A DNA stretch of 20,811 bases. It comes from Rikenellaceae bacterium (GTDB lineage Bacteria; Bacteroidota; Bacteroidia; Bacteroidales; UBA932). The stretch covers positions 1 to 20,811 of the forward strand of contig CAAGIG010000043.1 of the NCBI GenBank assembly GCA_900769885.1, given 5' to 3'. Every line of letters begins with the position of its first letter. Within the stretch, counting starts at the first letter, position 1. Under the pieces are notes generated by a model that saw only the letters and a program-made list of their open reading frames with translations, had not been told where the DNA came from and did not search any database. Shown piece by piece: positions 6,866 to 15,579 of the stretch. A program made the position numbers and the translations under genes.

Positions 6866-7984
6866 ATGGAATTCAACGAACTGACATACGCCTGCGCTCT
6901 CAACCGGATATTCATAAACGATACACGGCTGGCGAAAAGCATTGCTGAATATTTCCCCTATCCGAGCGAATTGTTCAACACCTCAGAAGAAAATCTTAGG
7001 GAGATATTCCACAGCAATGAGAGATATATCTCTGCAATAAAAGATAAGAAAATACTCGAAGAATGTTCCAGAGAGGTTTCGTGGTGCCGGAACAACAATA
7101 TCAGAATAGTCTATTACCACGACCCCGATTACCCCAGGCGTCTGAAAGAGTGCCCTGATGCCCCGGCCCTCCTTTTCATCAAAGGGGAGATTTCACTGGA
7201 TAATCAGAGAATGGTTGCAGTCGTAGGGACAAGAAAACCTACCGCTTATGGAATAAAGTCCTGCAGGGAAATTATCAGAGACCTCTCAAAACTTCACCCC
7301 AAACCGGTAATAGTTAGCGGCCTGGCTTATGGCGTGGACATTTGCGCCCACGAAAGTGCTTTGGAATACGGATGTAACACCATCGCAGTGATGGGAACCC
7401 CTGTCGAGCATATTTACCCATCTTCACATTCCAAAAAGGCGGAACAGATATCCCGTTCCGGAGCATTGATTTCAGAATATAACAGAGGTTGTCAAACCCA
7501 GCCATATCATTTCCTCCAAAGAAACAGAATAATTGCCGGATTGTGCGACGCTGTTATTCTGATTGAGTCAAATTTAAAAGGGGGAGGAATGGTTACTGCA
7601 AGTATTGCCAATTCATACAGCAGGGATGTATTCGCACTTCCCGGGAGGATTTGCGATGCGACATCTGAAGGATGTAATGTCCTGATTGAAAACAATATTG
7701 CAAAGCTTATAACCTCTGCACAAACCATTTCCAAAGAGATGGGCTGGGAAACACCACAACCCAAAATTGGGGAAAAATCAAAATTTCATAATTTATTGGA
7801 ACAATATGGTGGTATAAAACGAAATATTCTATTAACTTTATCGGCTGATTTGGAAATTGATTTGCCTGCTCTGATAGAGCAGTGCAATGATGAACCCTCG
7901 AAGATTCTTGCAGCACTTACTGAATTGGAGATGGAACAAATCGTTGAAACAGACATTTACGGACATTACCATATTAATATATGA
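6866..7984 (+). CDS. dprA: DNA processing protein DprA
   Basis: DprA binds incoming single-stranded DNA in natural transformation and loads RecA. It is also widely kept in bacteria not known to be competent. The 372-residue protein has the Rossmann-like DprA core: GTRKPTAYG (121-129), SGLAYGVDICAH (151-162), FLQRNRIIAGL (216-226) and ALPGR (257-261), followed by GCNVLIENNIA. The N-terminal ~100 residues form a helical domain; the last ~75 resemble the winged-helix DML1-like end. The start follows a terminator and a predicted promoter. The stop overlaps tatD by ATGA, so the two are translationally coupled. Pairing of dprA with tatD puts two DNA-linked functions in one operon. No other competence gene is in the window. 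Confidence 0.93.
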   Translation: MEFNELTYACALNRIFINDTRLAKSIAEYFPYPSELFNTSEENLREIFHSNERYISAIKDKKILEECSREVSWCRNNNIRIVYYHDPDYPRRLKECPDAPALLFIKGEISLDNQRMVAVVGTRKPTAYGIKSCREIIRDLSKLHPKPVIVSGLAYGVDICAHESALEYGCNTIAVMGTPVEHIYPSSHSKKAEQISRSGALISEYNRGCQTQPYHFLQRNRIIAGLCDAVILIESNLKGGGMVTASIANSYSRDVFALPGRICDATSEGCNVLIENNIAKLITSAQTISKEMGWETPQPKIGEKSKFHNLLEQYGGIKRNILLTLSADLEIDLPALIEQCNDEPSKILAALTELEMEQIVETDIYGHYHINI

Positions 7985-8754
7985 TTGACACTCATACACA
8001 TTTGTATGACGAAGCATTCGATGAGGACTTTGATGATGTTCTTCGCAGAGCCTTAGATGCAGGAGTAGAAAAATTTATCCTTCCGGGTATTGACTCTTCA
8101 GTATTCGAAAGGATGGAGCGTTGCAGAGAATTGCTATCTGGCAGAGGATTCATTGCCTGGGGACTCCACCCCACCTCAGTAAACCAGTTCTGGAAAGAGG
8201 AATTGGCATTGGCAGAGAACAAAATCTGTACAGATTCACCCATTGCCGTAGGAGAGATAGGACTTGACTGCTACTGGAGCAAAGAGTTTGTAAATGAGCA
8301 GAAAGTGGTATTTATTGAGCAAATGAAACTGGCACACAAACTCAACCTCCCTGTAATCATACATATCCGCGAGGCACACGATATCCTTTTCGAATGTATG
8401 GACATCCTCAAAAAAGAGAATTCTCTCCCCCGCGGAGTATTCCACGCTTTTTCAGGAAGCATTGAAACATACAGACGGATCAAACAATATGGAGACTATA
8501 AAATAGGTATTGGAGGGGTCATCACATACAAGAAAGCGTCGATAGCATCTGTACTGGAAGAGATTCCTTTGGAAGATATAATCCTTGAAACCGACTCCCC
8601 CTGGCTTACCCCTGTACCACACAGAGGAAAACGGAATGAGCCTTCGTACCTTATATATATAGCAGACAAAATCGGACAGATTAAAAATTGCTCAGCAGAT
8701 TTTGTCAAGGAGATTACCACCCAAAATGCCAACAAACTATTTAATCTGATATAA
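7981..8754 (+). CDS. tatD: TatD family metal-dependent deoxyribonuclease
   Basis: TatD proteins are cytoplasmic metal-dependent nucleases of the amidohydrolase fold, with 3'-5' exonuclease activity in studied members and a role in DNA repair or turnover. The 257-residue sequence shows the full metal set: H5 and H7 in THTHLYD, E92 in VGEIGLD, H128 in PVIIHIR, H155 in VFHAFSG and D205 in LETDSPWLTP. The RGKRNEP block near 215-221 and the length match the YcfH/TatD group. It overlaps dprA by four bases and is followed by ansA after 3 bp. The substrate of this particular paralogue (TatD, YcfH or YjjV type) cannot be told from sequence alone. Confidence 0.93.
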   Translation: MIDTHTHLYDEAFDEDFDDVLRRALDAGVEKFILPGIDSSVFERMERCRELLSGRGFIAWGLHPTSVNQFWKEELALAENKICTDSPIAVGEIGLDCYWSKEFVNEQKVVFIEQMKLAHKLNLPVIIHIREAHDILFECMDILKKENSLPRGVFHAFSGSIETYRRIKQYGDYKIGIGGVITYKKASIASVLEEIPLEDIILETDSPWLTPVPHRGKRNEPSYLIYIADKIGQIKNCSADFVKEITTQNANKLFNLI

Positions 8755-8757
8755 TTT

Positions 8758-9792
8758 ATGGACAATACTTCTATCCTCCTGATCTATACCGGAGGTACAA
8801 TCGGAATGAAACAGGACCCTGTTTCTTTTGACCTGAGACCATTTGACTTTTCTCAGATTCTGGAAGAGATGCCCGAACTAAGAAAGTTCGGATACAATAT
8901 CGATACATATTCGTTCAACCCTGTAATCGATTCATCCGACGTAGATATCCCATTCTGGAAACATCTTGCAGAGCTTTTGGAGAAGAATTACAAAAAATAT
9001 GATGGCTTTGTGATTCTTCACGGAACAGATACAATGTCATTCTCCGCTTCTGCCATAAGTTTTATGCTGGAGAATAATGAGAAGCCCATCATCTTCACAG
9101 GAAGCCAGCTCCCTATCGGAATGCTCCGTACAGATGGTAAAGAAAATCTCATCTCATCAATCGAGATTGCAGCAGCAAAAGACAAAAACGGCCGTCCGAT
9201 GGTTCCTGAGGTTTGTATCTATTTCGAAAGTCACCTCTACAGAGGAAACAGAACCACAAAATACAATGCAGAGAATTTCAGGGCATTCCGTTCTGCAAAC
9301 TATCCCGTACTGGCAGATGTGGGTATCCACATCAAATATAACACCCAATTCATAAACTACCCCGCAGAGTGGGGAAAAGAGCTGAAGGTGAGAACCGAAA
9401 TGGATCCGTCAGTGCTTATTATCAAAGTAACCCCGGGACTCAGAAGAGACATTCTGCAATCTATGCTATCCGTCAAAGGTATCCGTGCAGTGATTTTGGA
9501 GACATTTGGCTCTGGTAATGCTCCATCGGGCAAATGGTTTACAGAGTGCATCAAAGAAGCTATTGACAATGATATAATTGTTCTGAATGTAACCCAATGT
9601 CACGCCGGAAAGGTCGATATGGGGGCATATTCAACAGGTAAGTCCCTGAAAGACATAGGGGTTATAGGCGGTTCGGACATCACTACCGAAGCCGCGATGG
9701 CAAAATTAATATTTTTATTGGGCCAATTCTCTAACAATAAAGAAGTTAGGGCACATTTGGTAAAAAATATTTGCGGAGAAATATCTGAATAG
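8758..9792 (+). CDS. ansA: Type I (cytoplasmic) L-asparaginase
   Basis: The enzyme hydrolyses asparagine to aspartate and ammonia. The 344-residue protein carries both active-site blocks: YTGGTIGM (10-17), with nucleophile region T11/T14, and LHGTDTMSFSAS (87-98), with the T90-D91 pair. It is followed by PIIFTGSQLPIG (110-121). There is no signal peptide, which places it in the cytoplasm and argues for the low-affinity type I enzyme, not the secreted type II enzyme. Length fits type I (about 330-350). It follows tatD by 3 bp and is the last gene of the dprA operon. No strong terminator follows, so read-through into the exbB region is possible. The glutaminase side activity of some relatives cannot be judged. 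Confidence 0.92.
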   Translation: MDNTSILLIYTGGTIGMKQDPVSFDLRPFDFSQILEEMPELRKFGYNIDTYSFNPVIDSSDVDIPFWKHLAELLEKNYKKYDGFVILHGTDTMSFSASAISFMLENNEKPIIFTGSQLPIGMLRTDGKENLISSIEIAAAKDKNGRPMVPEVCIYFESHLYRGNRTTKYNAENFRAFRSANYPVLADVGIHIKYNTQFINYPAEWGKELKVRTEMDPSVLIIKVTPGLRRDILQSMLSVKGIRAVILETFGSGNAPSGKWFTECIKEAIDNDIIVLNVTQCHAGKVDMGAYSTGKSLKDIGVIGGSDITTEAAMAKLIFLLGQFSNNKEVRAHLVKNICGEISE

Positions 9793-9815
9793 TGGTTTTT
9801 TATCAAAATAATTTC

Positions 9816-9823
9816 TAATTTTG
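9816..9823 (+). promoter_or_regulatory. Candidate -7 box for the exbB operon
   Basis: TAATTTTG matches TAnnTTTG. Predicted start is near 9827, which leaves a ~74-nt, extremely A/T-rich and probably unstructured leader up to the exbB ATG at 9901. That kind of leader suits a strongly translated gene. The T-run at 9796-9801 is a weak -33 candidate with short spacing. Confidence 0.38.
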
Positions 9824-9900
9824 GCGATTATTTGTATGAATAGGTAGAATTTAATTAAAAAACTATTTAATAATTTATTTAAACACTAATCAATAATTTT

Positions 9901-10698
9901 ATGAAAAAAATTTTCATGTTTTTGGCAGTTGCAGGTCTAATGACTCTCTCTGCACAATACGCATCTGCACAAGATGGTACTACTGAAGTAGCACCTGAAG
10001 TTGTTGAGGCAGTTGAAGTTGAATCAGTAGCAGAAGTTGCAGCTGAAGAAGCTCCTGTTCAAGAAGTTGCTATTCATCAAGCACTTAAAACAAAATTCAT
10101 CGAAGGTGGTGCTGGCTTTATGGCTACAGTTATTGCCTGTCTTATCCTAGGTCTTGCTATTGCAATCGAGAGAATTATTTATCTTAACCTTGCAAGCACC
10201 AACACTGAAAAACTTCTTAAAAATGTTGAGAAAGCTCTTAACGAAGGTGGTGTTGAAGCTGCTAAAGAAGTTTGCCGTTCAACCCGTGGCCCTGTTGCTT
10301 CTATCTTCTACCAAGGTCTTTTGAGAATGGACGAAGGTGTTGAAACAGTTGAAAAAACCATCACTTCTTATGGTTCAGTTCAAATGGGTCTTCTAGAAAG
10401 CGGTCTTTCTTGGATTACTTTGTTCATCGCTATTGCTCCTATGTTGGGTTTCATGGGTACCGTTATCGGTATGATCCAAGCGTTCGACCAAATCCAAGCT
10501 GCTGGTGACATCTCTCCTACCCTTGTAGCAGGTGGTATGAAAGTGGCTCTTATTACTACCGTAGGTGGTCTTATCGCTGCTATCATCCTTCAAATTTTCT
10601 ACAACTACCTTGTATCTAAAGTTGACTCTATCGTAGTTTCAATGGAAGATGCTTCTATCTCACTAGTTGATTTGTTGGTTAAATTCCAAAATAAGTAA
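9901..10698 (+). CDS. exbB: ExbB/TolQ/MotA-family proton channel subunit with signal peptide
   Basis: With ExbD this inner-membrane protein forms the proton-driven motor that energises TonB and so outer-membrane nutrient uptake. Of 265 residues, 1-23 look like a cleavable signal peptide (cut after ASA). A Val/Glu/Ala-rich stretch at 29-58 follows. Then come three membrane segments: about 71-93, 167-190 and 208-233. The family signature lies in APMLGFMGTVIGMIQAF (179-195) and the glycine-rich GGMKVALITTVGGLIAA (211-227). Codons are strongly biased (CTT, GCT, GGT, CGT), unlike the AGA-rich upstream genes, which suggests high expression. It is followed after 8 bp by a 4-TM protein and two exbD genes. 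A TolQ or gliding-type motor role is possible, but the operon layout favours ExbB for TonB. Confidence 0.9.
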   Translation: MKKIFMFLAVAGLMTLSAQYASAQDGTTEVAPEVVEAVEVESVAEVAAEEAPVQEVAIHQALKTKFIEGGAGFMATVIACLILGLAIAIERIIYLNLASTNTEKLLKNVEKALNEGGVEAAKEVCRSTRGPVASIFYQGLLRMDEGVETVEKTITSYGSVQMGLLESGLSWITLFIAIAPMLGFMGTVIGMIQAFDQIQAAGDISPTLVAGGMKVALITTVGGLIAAIILQIFYNYLVSKVDSIVVSMEDASISLVDLLVKFQNK

Positions 10699-10706
10699 TT
10701 CTGAAT

Positions 10707-11165
10707 ATGTCTAAATTTCTAAAAATATTAATGATTGCCCTGTTGATTCTTTCTGCTGGAGCTATCGTTGCATTCTATATTCAGAATACAACTGGTATCT
10801 TCGCTCTAAGCAATCTATCAGAGGCTATCTCTTCAACAAATATGTTGGATGGTCTCCTTGGATGGACATACATCCTTCTATTTGCTGCCATCATCTTGGT
10901 ATTTGTCCTTTCAATTATCAATATGGCTGGTAACCGCAAAGCTTTGAAGAGAACCGGATTGTTGCTAATCCTTACTATCGTATTGGTAGTAGTATCTTAT
11001 GTTCTTGCAAGTGGAGACCCTGTAGCTGTTAACTTGGCAACAGAACCTACAGCAGGAGAACTTAAAATGACTGACACCCTTCTAATTTTGACCTACCTTC
11101 TAATGGCTGGTTCATTTATCGCTTTGATTTGGGGTGGCGCTAAAAAATTAATACAGAACAGATAG
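10707..11165 (+). CDS. Conserved small 4-TM membrane protein of the exb cluster
   Basis: The 152-residue protein has four probable membrane segments at about 5-25, 51-73, 82-101 and 123-143. Short polar loops separate them, and a basic end (KKLIQNR) fits an inside C-terminus. I do not recognise an enzymatic motif. It sits 8 bp after exbB and 6 bp before the first exbD, and shares their biased codon use. It is thus very likely made with the channel and may assemble with or modulate it. A hypothetical membrane protein at this place between exbB and exbD is, from memory, usual in Bacteroidales. The function is unknown; the operon position is the only evidence for a link. Confidence 0.85.
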   Translation: MSKFLKILMIALLILSAGAIVAFYIQNTTGIFALSNLSEAISSTNMLDGLLGWTYILLFAAIILVFVLSIINMAGNRKALKRTGLLLILTIVLVVVSYVLASGDPVAVNLATEPTAGELKMTDTLLILTYLLMAGSFIALIWGGAKKLIQNR

Positions 11166-11171
11166 TTAATT

Positions 11172-11753
11172 ATGGCATCTAAAAAAACACCTGAAATAAA
11201 CGGAGGTTCGATGGCGGACATATCGTTCCTTATGTTGATTTTCTTCTTGATGGTGACTACGATGGACGCAGAAACAGGTCTTTCAAGACGTCTTCCTCCT
11301 ATGCCGAGCGAAGACCAACAAGTACAAGACTTGAAGGTTAACCGTCGTAACATCCTTGACGTGAAGATCAACTCTAAGGACGGCGTTATGGCAGGCGGTG
11401 AAGTGATTCTATCTGATGCACAACTTGAAGAAATCGTTATTGAATTCTTGACAAACCCTACCGATAGCGAAAAACTTCCTTCTAAGAAAGTTGAAGATAT
11501 CGAAGGTTTCGGAGAATATCCAGTATCTGAAGGTATTATCTCTCTTCAGAACGACCGTTCAAGTTCATACAAAAAGTATGTAGAGATCCAAAACGTATTG
11601 GTTAAGGCTCTAAATACTATCAGAGATCAGTTTGCTAGAAGCAATTTCGGCAAGGTTTACAACGAACTCGATGCAGACCAACAAGAAATTGTACGTAAAG
11701 CCATTCCTAACAGAATTTCTGAGTCAGAACCTAAAGATGTAAGTAAGAAATAA
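11172..11753 (+). CDS. exbD: ExbD/TolR-family protein, first copy
   Basis: ExbD proteins dimerise inside the ExbB pentamer and carry the proton-translocating aspartate. Here that residue is D16 in MADISFLMLIFFLMV, at the start of the single N-terminal membrane segment (about 15-30). The remaining ~160 residues would be periplasmic. At 193 residues the protein is longer than the E. coli one (about 141). The extra length includes charged stretches around 95-135 and a Lys/Glu-rich end (SESEPKDVSKK). Arginine is mostly coded by CGT, again suggesting high expression. It is followed by a second, different exbD, so the channel probably holds two unlike ExbD subunits. Confidence 0.92.
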   Translation: MASKKTPEINGGSMADISFLMLIFFLMVTTMDAETGLSRRLPPMPSEDQQVQDLKVNRRNILDVKINSKDGVMAGGEVILSDAQLEEIVIEFLTNPTDSEKLPSKKVEDIEGFGEYPVSEGIISLQNDRSSSYKKYVEIQNVLVKALNTIRDQFARSNFGKVYNELDADQQEIVRKAIPNRISESEPKDVSKK

Positions 11754-11755
11754 TT

Positions 11756-11764
11756 AGAGGAGGA
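11756..11764 (+). promoter_or_regulatory. Strong Shine-Dalgarno site before the second exbD
   Basis: AGAGGAGGA contains a full AGGAGG, 9 nt before the ATG at 11773. Strong Shine-Dalgarno sites are rare elsewhere in this window, so this one may set the ratio of the two ExbD proteins. Confidence 0.7.
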
Positions 11765-11772
11765 AACATTAT

Positions 11773-12249
11773 ATGGCAAAATTTCTAAAAAAAGGTGGTA
11801 AAGAGACCCCTGGAATCAGTACTGCTTCTCTCCCCGACATCGTGTTTATGATTTTGATGTTCTTCATGGTTTCTACCAGTATGCGTCAAACAGACCGTAT
11901 GGTAAACGTGAAACTTCCTGAAGCAACAGAAGTGACTAAACTTGAGAGAAAAGATTTGTCTTCTTACATTTATATCGGAAGTCCTACAAGTCAATACCAA
12001 GGTCAATTCGGTACAGACTCACGTATCCAGCTTAACGACTCATTCAAAACAGTCGAAGATATCCGTCACTTTGTGGCAGCTGAACGTGAAGCTCTAAGCG
12101 AAGCAGACCGTGAATTTATGACCATCTCACTTAAAATTGACGAAGGTACATATATGGGTATTGTTACAGACGTAAAACAAGAACTTCGTCGTTGTTCTGC
12201 ACTTAAGATTATGTATGCAGCAAGGAAAAAAGTGGTTACAAGCTACTAA
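11773..12249 (+). CDS. exbD: ExbD/TolR-family protein, second copy
   Basis: This 158-residue protein is a second ExbD-type subunit. The membrane segment at about 20-36 begins with SLPDIVFMILMFFMVS and carries the likely proton-binding aspartate D22. The basic N-terminus (KFLKKGGKE) would be cytoplasmic. The periplasmic part differs from the first copy and ends in the pattern DVKQELRRCSALKIMYAA, resembling the folded ExbD/TolR C-terminal domain (late helix then strand). Tandem unlike exbD genes are common in Bacteroidetes. It ends the exb operon; a terminator follows 22 bp later. Confidence 0.92.
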   Translation: MAKFLKKGGKETPGISTASLPDIVFMILMFFMVSTSMRQTDRMVNVKLPEATEVTKLERKDLSSYIYIGSPTSQYQGQFGTDSRIQLNDSFKTVEDIRHFVAAEREALSEADREFMTISLKIDEGTYMGIVTDVKQELRRCSALKIMYAARKKVVTSY

Positions 12250-12271
12250 TAATCCTTGAATCAATATTAAG

Positions 12272-12308
12272 AATGGGTGGCTCATAATCTGGTGGGGCAC
12301 CCATTTTT
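12272..12308 (+). terminator. Intrinsic terminator after the exb operon
   Basis: AATGGGTG and CACCCATT pair perfectly over 8 bp around an 18-base loop, followed by a five-T run. The loop is longer than ideal, so some read-through into the phosphatase gene 22 bp downstream is possible. No matching -7 box was found between the two. Confidence 0.72.
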
Positions 12309-12330
12309 ATAAAAAACAGAAATTGAAAAG

Positions 12331-13536
12331 ATGAAAAAAAGAGTAATATTATTCGCAATCGCTATTTTGCTCCCATTCTTAATGAAGGGAGAGAATAAAC
12401 CTAAGTATGTCTTCTACTTTATTGGTGACGGTATGGGTTTTAACCACGTTACATTGGCAGAATACTACAATGGATATATGAATGGAAATTGGGGTCCACT
12501 ACCTATCTCTTTCTCCGAATTCCCGGTTTTAGGAATGGCATCCACATTTTCAGCAACCAATTTGATTACAGACTCTGCTGCAGGAGGTACAGCCCTTGCA
12601 ACAGGTCACAAGACTAAAAACGGTGCAATTGGAGTCAATGCCGATTGTACAGAAGAGTTGGAAAGTATAGCCTACAAAATTCACGAAGGTGGATTTAAGG
12701 TAGGTATCAGTTCGACAGTGGGACTGAACCACGCTACACCTGCTGCATTCTACGGACACAATTGCAGCAGAAGCAACTATTACGATATCGCTTTGGAAAT
12801 CGGAAAAAGTAACTTCGAATTTTTCGGTGGCGGTGGAATTATAAACTATAAAGGGAAAGACAATTCTGAAAAATCAATATACAAAATCATCAAGAAAGAT
12901 GGATATGATGTAATTTTCGGTCTTGAGAAATGGAACAACAGATGCAAGAAGTCTGATAAAGTCTTCTTCACCCACGACAAAGACCCGAAAATCAATAGTT
13001 TCCCCTACGCTATTGACCAGCAGGAAGGAGACCTTAATCACGCAGATATCGTCAGTGCAGGTATCGAGTTCCTTTACAATGAGGAGAAAGGTTTCTTCTT
13101 TATGTCTGAAGGTGGCAGAATTGACTGGGCGTCCCACGCAAATGATGCAAAAACTGCAGCATTGGAGGTTCTCGATTTTGCAGAGGCTATAGAAGTAGCT
13201 CTTAACTTTTACAAAGAGCATCCAGATGAAACTTTGATAGTGATTACTGCCGATCACGAGACAGGTGGTTTGGCACTTGGTTTTGACAAAGGATACAATA
13301 TCTTCTTCAATGAACTTGACTTCCAAACATTCTCTAAAGAAGTTACATCAAAGAGTGAACTGATATTGATAGAAAAGGCCAACGAGAAAGGACATATCGG
13401 ATGGACCACAGAGGACCACTCTGCTGCAAATGTCCCTATTTTCGCAATCGGAGTGTCGAGTGAACTTTTCGCAGGAAGAATGGACAATACCGACATTCCA
13501 AAGAAAATTTGTCAGGCAATGGGGATTGAATTTTAA
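12331..13536 (+). CDS. Secreted alkaline phosphatase (PhoA family)
   Basis: The enzyme releases phosphate from phosphomonoesters, normally in the periplasm. The 401-residue protein starts with a hydrophobic signal peptide (about 1-20, [20 protein letters not shown]). Metal- and substrate-binding motifs are in the family order: IGDGMG with D33, [16 protein letters not shown] with nucleophile S82, [12 protein letters not shown] around 132-143, [13 protein letters not shown] with E260/D265/H269, ADHETGG with D308/H309, and [10 protein letters not shown] with H363. It is a little shorter than E. coli PhoA (471). It lies between the exb terminator and asnS. Whether phosphate limitation controls it is not visible; I found no Pho-box-like repeat. 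Confidence 0.92.
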   Translation: MKKRVILFAIAILLPFLMKGENKPKYVFYFIGDGMGFNHVTLAEYYNGYMNGNWGPLPISFSEFPVLGMASTFSATNLITDSAAGGTALATGHKTKNGAIGVNADCTEELESIAYKIHEGGFKVGISSTVGLNHATPAAFYGHNCSRSNYYDIALEIGKSNFEFFGGGGIINYKGKDNSEKSIYKIIKKDGYDVIFGLEKWNNRCKKSDKVFFTHDKDPKINSFPYAIDQQEGDLNHADIVSAGIEFLYNEEKGFFFMSEGGRIDWASHANDAKTAALEVLDFAEAIEVALNFYKEHPDETLIVITADHETGGLALGFDKGYNIFFNELDFQTFSKEVTSKSELILIEKANEKGHIGWTTEDHSAANVPIFAIGVSSELFAGRMDNTDIPKKICQAMGIEF

Positions 13537-13568
13537 TTATTGAACAAGAAATAGATAAATATAAAGAT

Positions 13569-14963
13569 ATGGCATCTAAAAGAGAAAGAATCGTGGAGCT
13601 GTTGGCTAAAGCTCCCGGAACAGAAGTGACCGCAAAAGGTTGGGTCAGAACAAAAAGAGGTAACAAAAACATCTCATTCATCGCACTTAACGATGGTTCT
13701 ACCATCAATAACATACAGGTAGTTTGTGACCACTCGGGCAATTTTTCGGAAGAACTGCTTAAAAGCATCACTACAGGTGCTTGTCTGGCTGTAACCGGAG
13801 ATTTGGTTGAATCTCAAGGTAGTGGACAGAAAGTTGAGATTCTGGCTAAGAGCATTGAGGTTTATGGTACTGCAGATCCCGAAAAATATCCTTTGCAAAA
13901 GAAAGGACACAGTATGGAGTTCCTTAGAGAGATTGCTCACCTTCGCCCCAGAACCAATACTTTCGGAGCTGTGTTGAGAATCCGCCACGCAATGGCTTTT
14001 GCTATTCATAAATTCTTCAATGACAAAGGATTCTGCTATTTGCACACTCCACTTATCACAGCATCTGATGCAGAAGGTGCAGGTGCAATGTTCCAGGTTA
14101 CTACCCTTGACCTTGAAAATACTCCCCGCAATGAAGAGGGCAAGATTGATTACACCCAGGATTTCTTCGGAAGACATACAAGCCTTACCGTAAGTGGTCA
14201 GCTCGAAGGGGAACTTGGAGCAATGGCTCTTGGTAATATCTACACCTTCGGACCTACTTTCAGAGCTGAGAATTCAAATACTCCAAGACACCTTGCTGAG
14301 TTCTGGATGATTGAACCTGAAATGGCATTCTACGAAATTGAAGACAATATGGACCTTGCTGAGGAGTTCATCAAATATCTTGTGCAATACGCTTTGGACA
14401 ATTGCGCTGATGACCTTCAATTCCTCAACAATATGTTCGATAAAGAACTTATTGAAAGACTTAAGAGTGTTATCGGAACCGAGTTTGTCCGTTTGACCTA
14501 TACCGAAGGTATCAAGATTCTTGAGGCTTCAGGAGAGAAATTCGAATATCCTGTACACTGGGGTGTCGATTTGCAGAGTGAGCACGAAAGATATCTTGTT
14601 GAGAAACACTTCAAGAAACCTGTTATCCTGACAGACTATCCTAAAGATATCAAAGCTTTCTATATGAAGCAAAATGATGATGGAAAGACTGTAAGGGCAA
14701 TGGACGTGCTGTTCCCTAAAATTGGTGAAATCATCGGTGGTTCTGAAAGAGAGAGCTCATACGAAAAATTGACAAACAGAATTGAAGAATTGGGTATGGA
14801 TACCACAAATCTATGGTGGTATATTGACACCCGCAGATTTGGTACAGCACCTCATAGCGGATTTGGTCTTGGATTTGAAAGACTTCTGCTATTCGTTACC
14901 GGTATGCAGAATATCCGTGACGTGATTCCTTTCCCAAGAACACCCAAAACTGCAGAATTCTAA
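13569..14963 (+). CDS. asnS: Asparaginyl-tRNA synthetase
   Basis: This class IIb synthetase charges tRNA-Asn. The 464-residue protein, near the E. coli length of 466, begins with an OB-fold anticodon-binding domain ([18 protein letters not shown]..., about 20-110). The catalytic domain has motif 2 in [21 protein letters not shown] and motif 3 in [29 protein letters not shown]. The [17 protein letters not shown] block distinguishes AsnRS from AspRS, which has a different motif 2 context. It is 32 bp after the phosphatase gene and only 1 bp before udk, so asnS and udk are surely co-transcribed. Presence of AsnRS implies direct charging of tRNA-Asn. Confidence 0.96.
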   Translation: MASKRERIVELLAKAPGTEVTAKGWVRTKRGNKNISFIALNDGSTINNIQVVCDHSGNFSEELLKSITTGACLAVTGDLVESQGSGQKVEILAKSIEVYGTADPEKYPLQKKGHSMEFLREIAHLRPRTNTFGAVLRIRHAMAFAIHKFFNDKGFCYLHTPLITASDAEGAGAMFQVTTLDLENTPRNEEGKIDYTQDFFGRHTSLTVSGQLEGELGAMALGNIYTFGPTFRAENSNTPRHLAEFWMIEPEMAFYEIEDNMDLAEEFIKYLVQYALDNCADDLQFLNNMFDKELIERLKSVIGTEFVRLTYTEGIKILEASGEKFEYPVHWGVDLQSEHERYLVEKHFKKPVILTDYPKDIKAFYMKQNDDGKTVRAMDVLFPKIGEIIGGSERESSYEKLTNRIEELGMDTTNLWWYIDTRRFGTAPHSGFGLGFERLLLFVTGMQNIRDVIPFPRTPKTAEF

Positions 14964-14964
14964 T

Positions 14965-15579
14965 ATGTTGATTATAGGGATTGCCGGAGGTACAGGCTCT
15001 GGAAAGAGTACCGTTGTAAGGAAAATATCGGAGAACTTCAAGGGAAGTGAGATTGTCGTGATTCCTCAGGATTCATATTACAAAGACAACTCACACTTGC
15101 CTCTTGAAGAGAGATTAAAACTTAACTTCGATCACCCTGATTCAATTGACTTTGAATTGCTTATCGAACATCTTCAGCAGTTAAGGGAAGGTAAGTCTGT
15201 GGAACAACCTACCTACTCATACATTACTTGCACAAGAGGTGAAGAGACTGTAAAGGTAGAACCTGCTCAAATCATTATCATTGAGGGAATTCTCATTTTC
15301 ACCAACAGTGAACTGAGAAAATTGCTTGACATTCTTGTTTATGTCGATGCTGACCCCGATGACAGGCTTGTCAGAGTTATCTCCAGAGATATTATTGAGA
15401 GGGGAAAGAGCGTTGAGAATGTTTTGGAAAGATATGAAAAGACTGTCAAACCGATGCATTTGCAGTTCATTGAACCCACCAAGCGATATGCAGATTTGAT
15501 TTTGCCTCAAGGTGGACATAATAAAGTTGGAATTGATATCCTTATAGCGACCATTGAAAAAGCAATCCAAAATAGCTGA
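14965..15579 (+). CDS. udk: Uridine kinase
   Basis: Udk phosphorylates uridine and cytidine to UMP and CMP in pyrimidine salvage. The 204-residue P-loop kinase has Walker A GGTGSGKST at 8-16, PQDSYYKD at about 34-41, the substrate-binding FDHPDSIDFELL, IIIEGILIF, and the late ERYEKTVKPMHLQFIEPTKRYADLILP typical of uridine kinases. Length matches the family (about 205-215). The start is 1 bp after the asnS stop. Its last 26 bases overlap the TTG start of the TonB-like gene. Phosphoribulokinase is related but much longer, so uridine kinase is the secure reading. Confidence 0.95.
   Translation: MLIIGIAGGTGSGKSTVVRKISENFKGSEIVVIPQDSYYKDNSHLPLEERLKLNFDHPDSIDFELLIEHLQQLREGKSVEQPTYSYITCTRGEETVKVEPAQIIIIEGILIFTNSELRKLLDILVYVDADPDDRLVRVISRDIIERGKSVENVLERYEKTVKPMHLQFIEPTKRYADLILPQGGHNKVGIDILIATIEKAIQNS

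Noticed and set aside
9761..9801. A/T-only hairpin (ATATTT/AAATAT) followed by T-run at the end of ansA as a terminator
   Set aside because: Only about 6 A/T pairs with no GC core, and about 20 bases before the T-run; too weak to call.
12272..12305. Sequence GGCTCATAATC in the exb terminator loop looks like a tRNA-Met anticodon loop
   Set aside because: The flanking bases do not form an anticodon stem, and there is no acceptor, D or T arm; it lies in the loop of a terminator hairpin.
13674..14177. 167-codon open frame antisense to asnS
   Set aside because: Shadow of a conserved synthetase; no domain or neighbour support.
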